The notes under the pieces were generated by a model, which did no database searches, was not told where the DNA came from, and saw only the letters and a list, made by a program, of their open reading frames with translations. From Hyposmocoma kahamanoa (lineage: Eukaryota > Arthropoda > Insecta > Lepidoptera > Cosmopterigidae), in contig NW_020653713.1 of the NCBI RefSeq assembly GCF_003589595.1, positions 5,513,405 through 5,577,404 on the forward strand: a DNA stretch of 64,000 bases. The letters run 5' to 3'. Positions 63,255 through 64,000 of the stretch are shown piece after piece (within the stretch, counting starts at the first letter, position 1; each line of letters begins with the position of its first letter). Position numbers and translations under genes: made by a program.

Positions 63255-63476
63255 TTTGTGGAACCGTACGGATTCAACGAAGCGTGCATCCAGCGCGCAG
63301 TCAACGAGCAAAATTCGCCCGTTGCAGTCCTCAACCGTTTCGGAAACCCGGTAATATTATTAAATATCCGGCTGGGACCACAGCTGGTTAAGTACCCACG
63401 CCTCAGTACCCCTGTCGCTGAGTTAGTTTGCTTCCCAATTTCGATGTTATTTTGTATGAAGTTATTCTCCAGGTGA
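63255..63476 (+). CDS. Unrecognised open frame, possible exon or mobile-element remnant
   Basis: Open from the stop at 63252-63254 to the TGA at 63474-63476, with no ATG near its start. Its first half has a C/G preference at third codon positions (TAC, TTC, AAC, GCG, TGC, CAG, GTC) unlike the AT-rich surroundings, which hints at former coding. It begins FVEPYGFNEACIQRAVNEQN and contains VAVLNRFGNPVILLNIRLG. TTCTCCAG/GTGAAA at the end could be a splice donor. I do not recognise the family; it could be a remnant of a transposable element. Confidence 0.25.
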   Translation, partial: FVEPYGFNEACIQRAVNEQNSPVAVLNRFGNPVILLNIRLGPQLVKYPRLSTPVAELVCFPISMLFCMKLFSR

Positions 63477-63521
63477 AATTTTCAAGTTCAAATGCAGGTG
63501 TTAACCATGATTATGTAGTAA

Positions 63522-63764
63522 GTTGGTTTTTCGATTAGACAAGCTTGGAAACTAATTTCAAAAGTGCCAAAGGCTTTCAGTCAGTTGTACGAAAAGTCTT
63601 ACGTAGTAGCAGAAGCACAGGTTGAAATGAGAGAATGCTTGACTCCTATGTCGGAGGTTATTAATTTTGTAATAATGAAAGGAAAACATTGTGATGGAAT
63701 TTATTTTGGAGAAGGATTACTGACTCTTCGACTACGTGTGATTTACCGTATTGTGCTTGGTTAG
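63522..63764 (+). CDS. Unrecognised open frame near the right edge
   Basis: Open from after a stop at 63519-63521 to TAG at 63762-63764, about 80 codons. Contains WKLISKVPKAFSQLYEKSYV, VAEAQVEMRECLTP and MKGKHCDGIYFGEGLLTL, a plausible soluble protein composition, but no motif I can name. It may belong with the frame at 63255-63476 as parts of one decayed gene, in a different frame and separated by 45 bases. Confidence 0.22.
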   Translation, partial: VGFSIRQAWKLISKVPKAFSQLYEKSYVVAEAQVEMRECLTPMSEVINFVIMKGKHCDGIYFGEGLLTLRLRVIYRIVLG

Positions 63765-64000
63765 ACGATATACTCAGAGGAAATACCACACAATAGATCG
63801 TACATAAAGTTGATCTGAAACTCTAAAAATTCTTGATTATATCCCTTGTATCAACTAAGTTTTGGTAAAAAATAAGTTGGGTGCAGCGCATGGAAAGTAG
63901 TTTCCTTTACTATTAATATATAGTATCAAGATCTGAGAGCACAAGAAGACTGAGAGAAGCAATAAAATAGTAAGTGTTCTATGCAACGACGGAACTTGTC
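63765..64000. other. Right-edge sequence, nothing identified
   Basis: No repeat or coding motif recognised. Confidence 0.3.

Overview
This window looks like repeat-rich, AT-rich chromosomal DNA of an insect, most likely a moth or butterfly. The lineage call rests on dispersed repeats I know to be common in lepidopteran genomes: a tRNA-derived SINE whose tail reads like GCAGTGGGACGTATA, LINE 3' tails of the GGCCGCC...CAATAAA type, and AACCGACTTC...GAGGTCGG repeats. I found no convincing host gene, no real tRNA or rRNA gene, and no prokaryotic operon structure. Most small ORFs are chance frames or lie inside repeats. One 400-base assembly gap lies at 49583-49982.

Layout. 1-3712: remains of two Ty3/gypsy LTR retrotransposons on the + strand. 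The first is a short RT fragment. The second keeps gag, zinc knuckle, protease, RT and the start of RNase H, broken by stops, frameshifts and a 183-bp insertion. 3713-34 kb: short interspersed repeats, non-LTR retrotransposon 3' ends and non-autonomous DNA transposons, separated by AT-rich DNA with no identified content. 33-46 kb: the densest part, with five of the seven copies of one hAT-like MITE (7842, 27837, 33335, 35077, 39189, 42250, 43497), nested elements, and a 1.36-kb inverted repeat. 46-64 kb: more of the same, plus an RTE-clade reverse transcriptase remnant on the - strand split by a later insertion (54786-55870), a 210-bp tandem duplication, and two unrecognised short reading frames near the right end (63255-63764).

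Repeat names used below are local to this report. Rep-1: about 22 copies, not obviously tRNA-derived, with core motifs TCAACTTATGTCTCAGGG and CTCTGAGTGGCACTG and a TATAATAAAAAA-like tail. SINE-2, SINE-3, SINE-4, SINE-5 and SINE-A: tRNA-derived SINE-like families with RNA polymerase III B-box (GGTTCGANTCC-like) sequences. hAT-M: MITE with CATTGACTTACAA ends and 8-bp target duplications. TIR-X: AACCGACTTC...GAGGTCGGTT repeat. TIR-Z: repeat with CCGGACACRTAATTCGA ends. LINE-P, LINE-Q, LINE-T and RTE: non-LTR retrotransposon remnants. PLE-like: repeat carrying CCGAAACGTCGG and CGCGATTTAAATCCGG.

Nothing here works as a pathway; the elements relate by insertion history. Exact target duplications and interrupted copies let several nested events be ordered directly: a PIF/Harbinger-like element in a hAT MITE, a hAT MITE in an older TIR element, a TA-flanked element in a SINE tail, a 124-bp hairpin MITE and three other sequences in Rep-1 copies, TIR-X in the RTE gene, and a palindromic PLE-like fragment in TIR-Z. 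All identities come from reading by eye; no database search was run.
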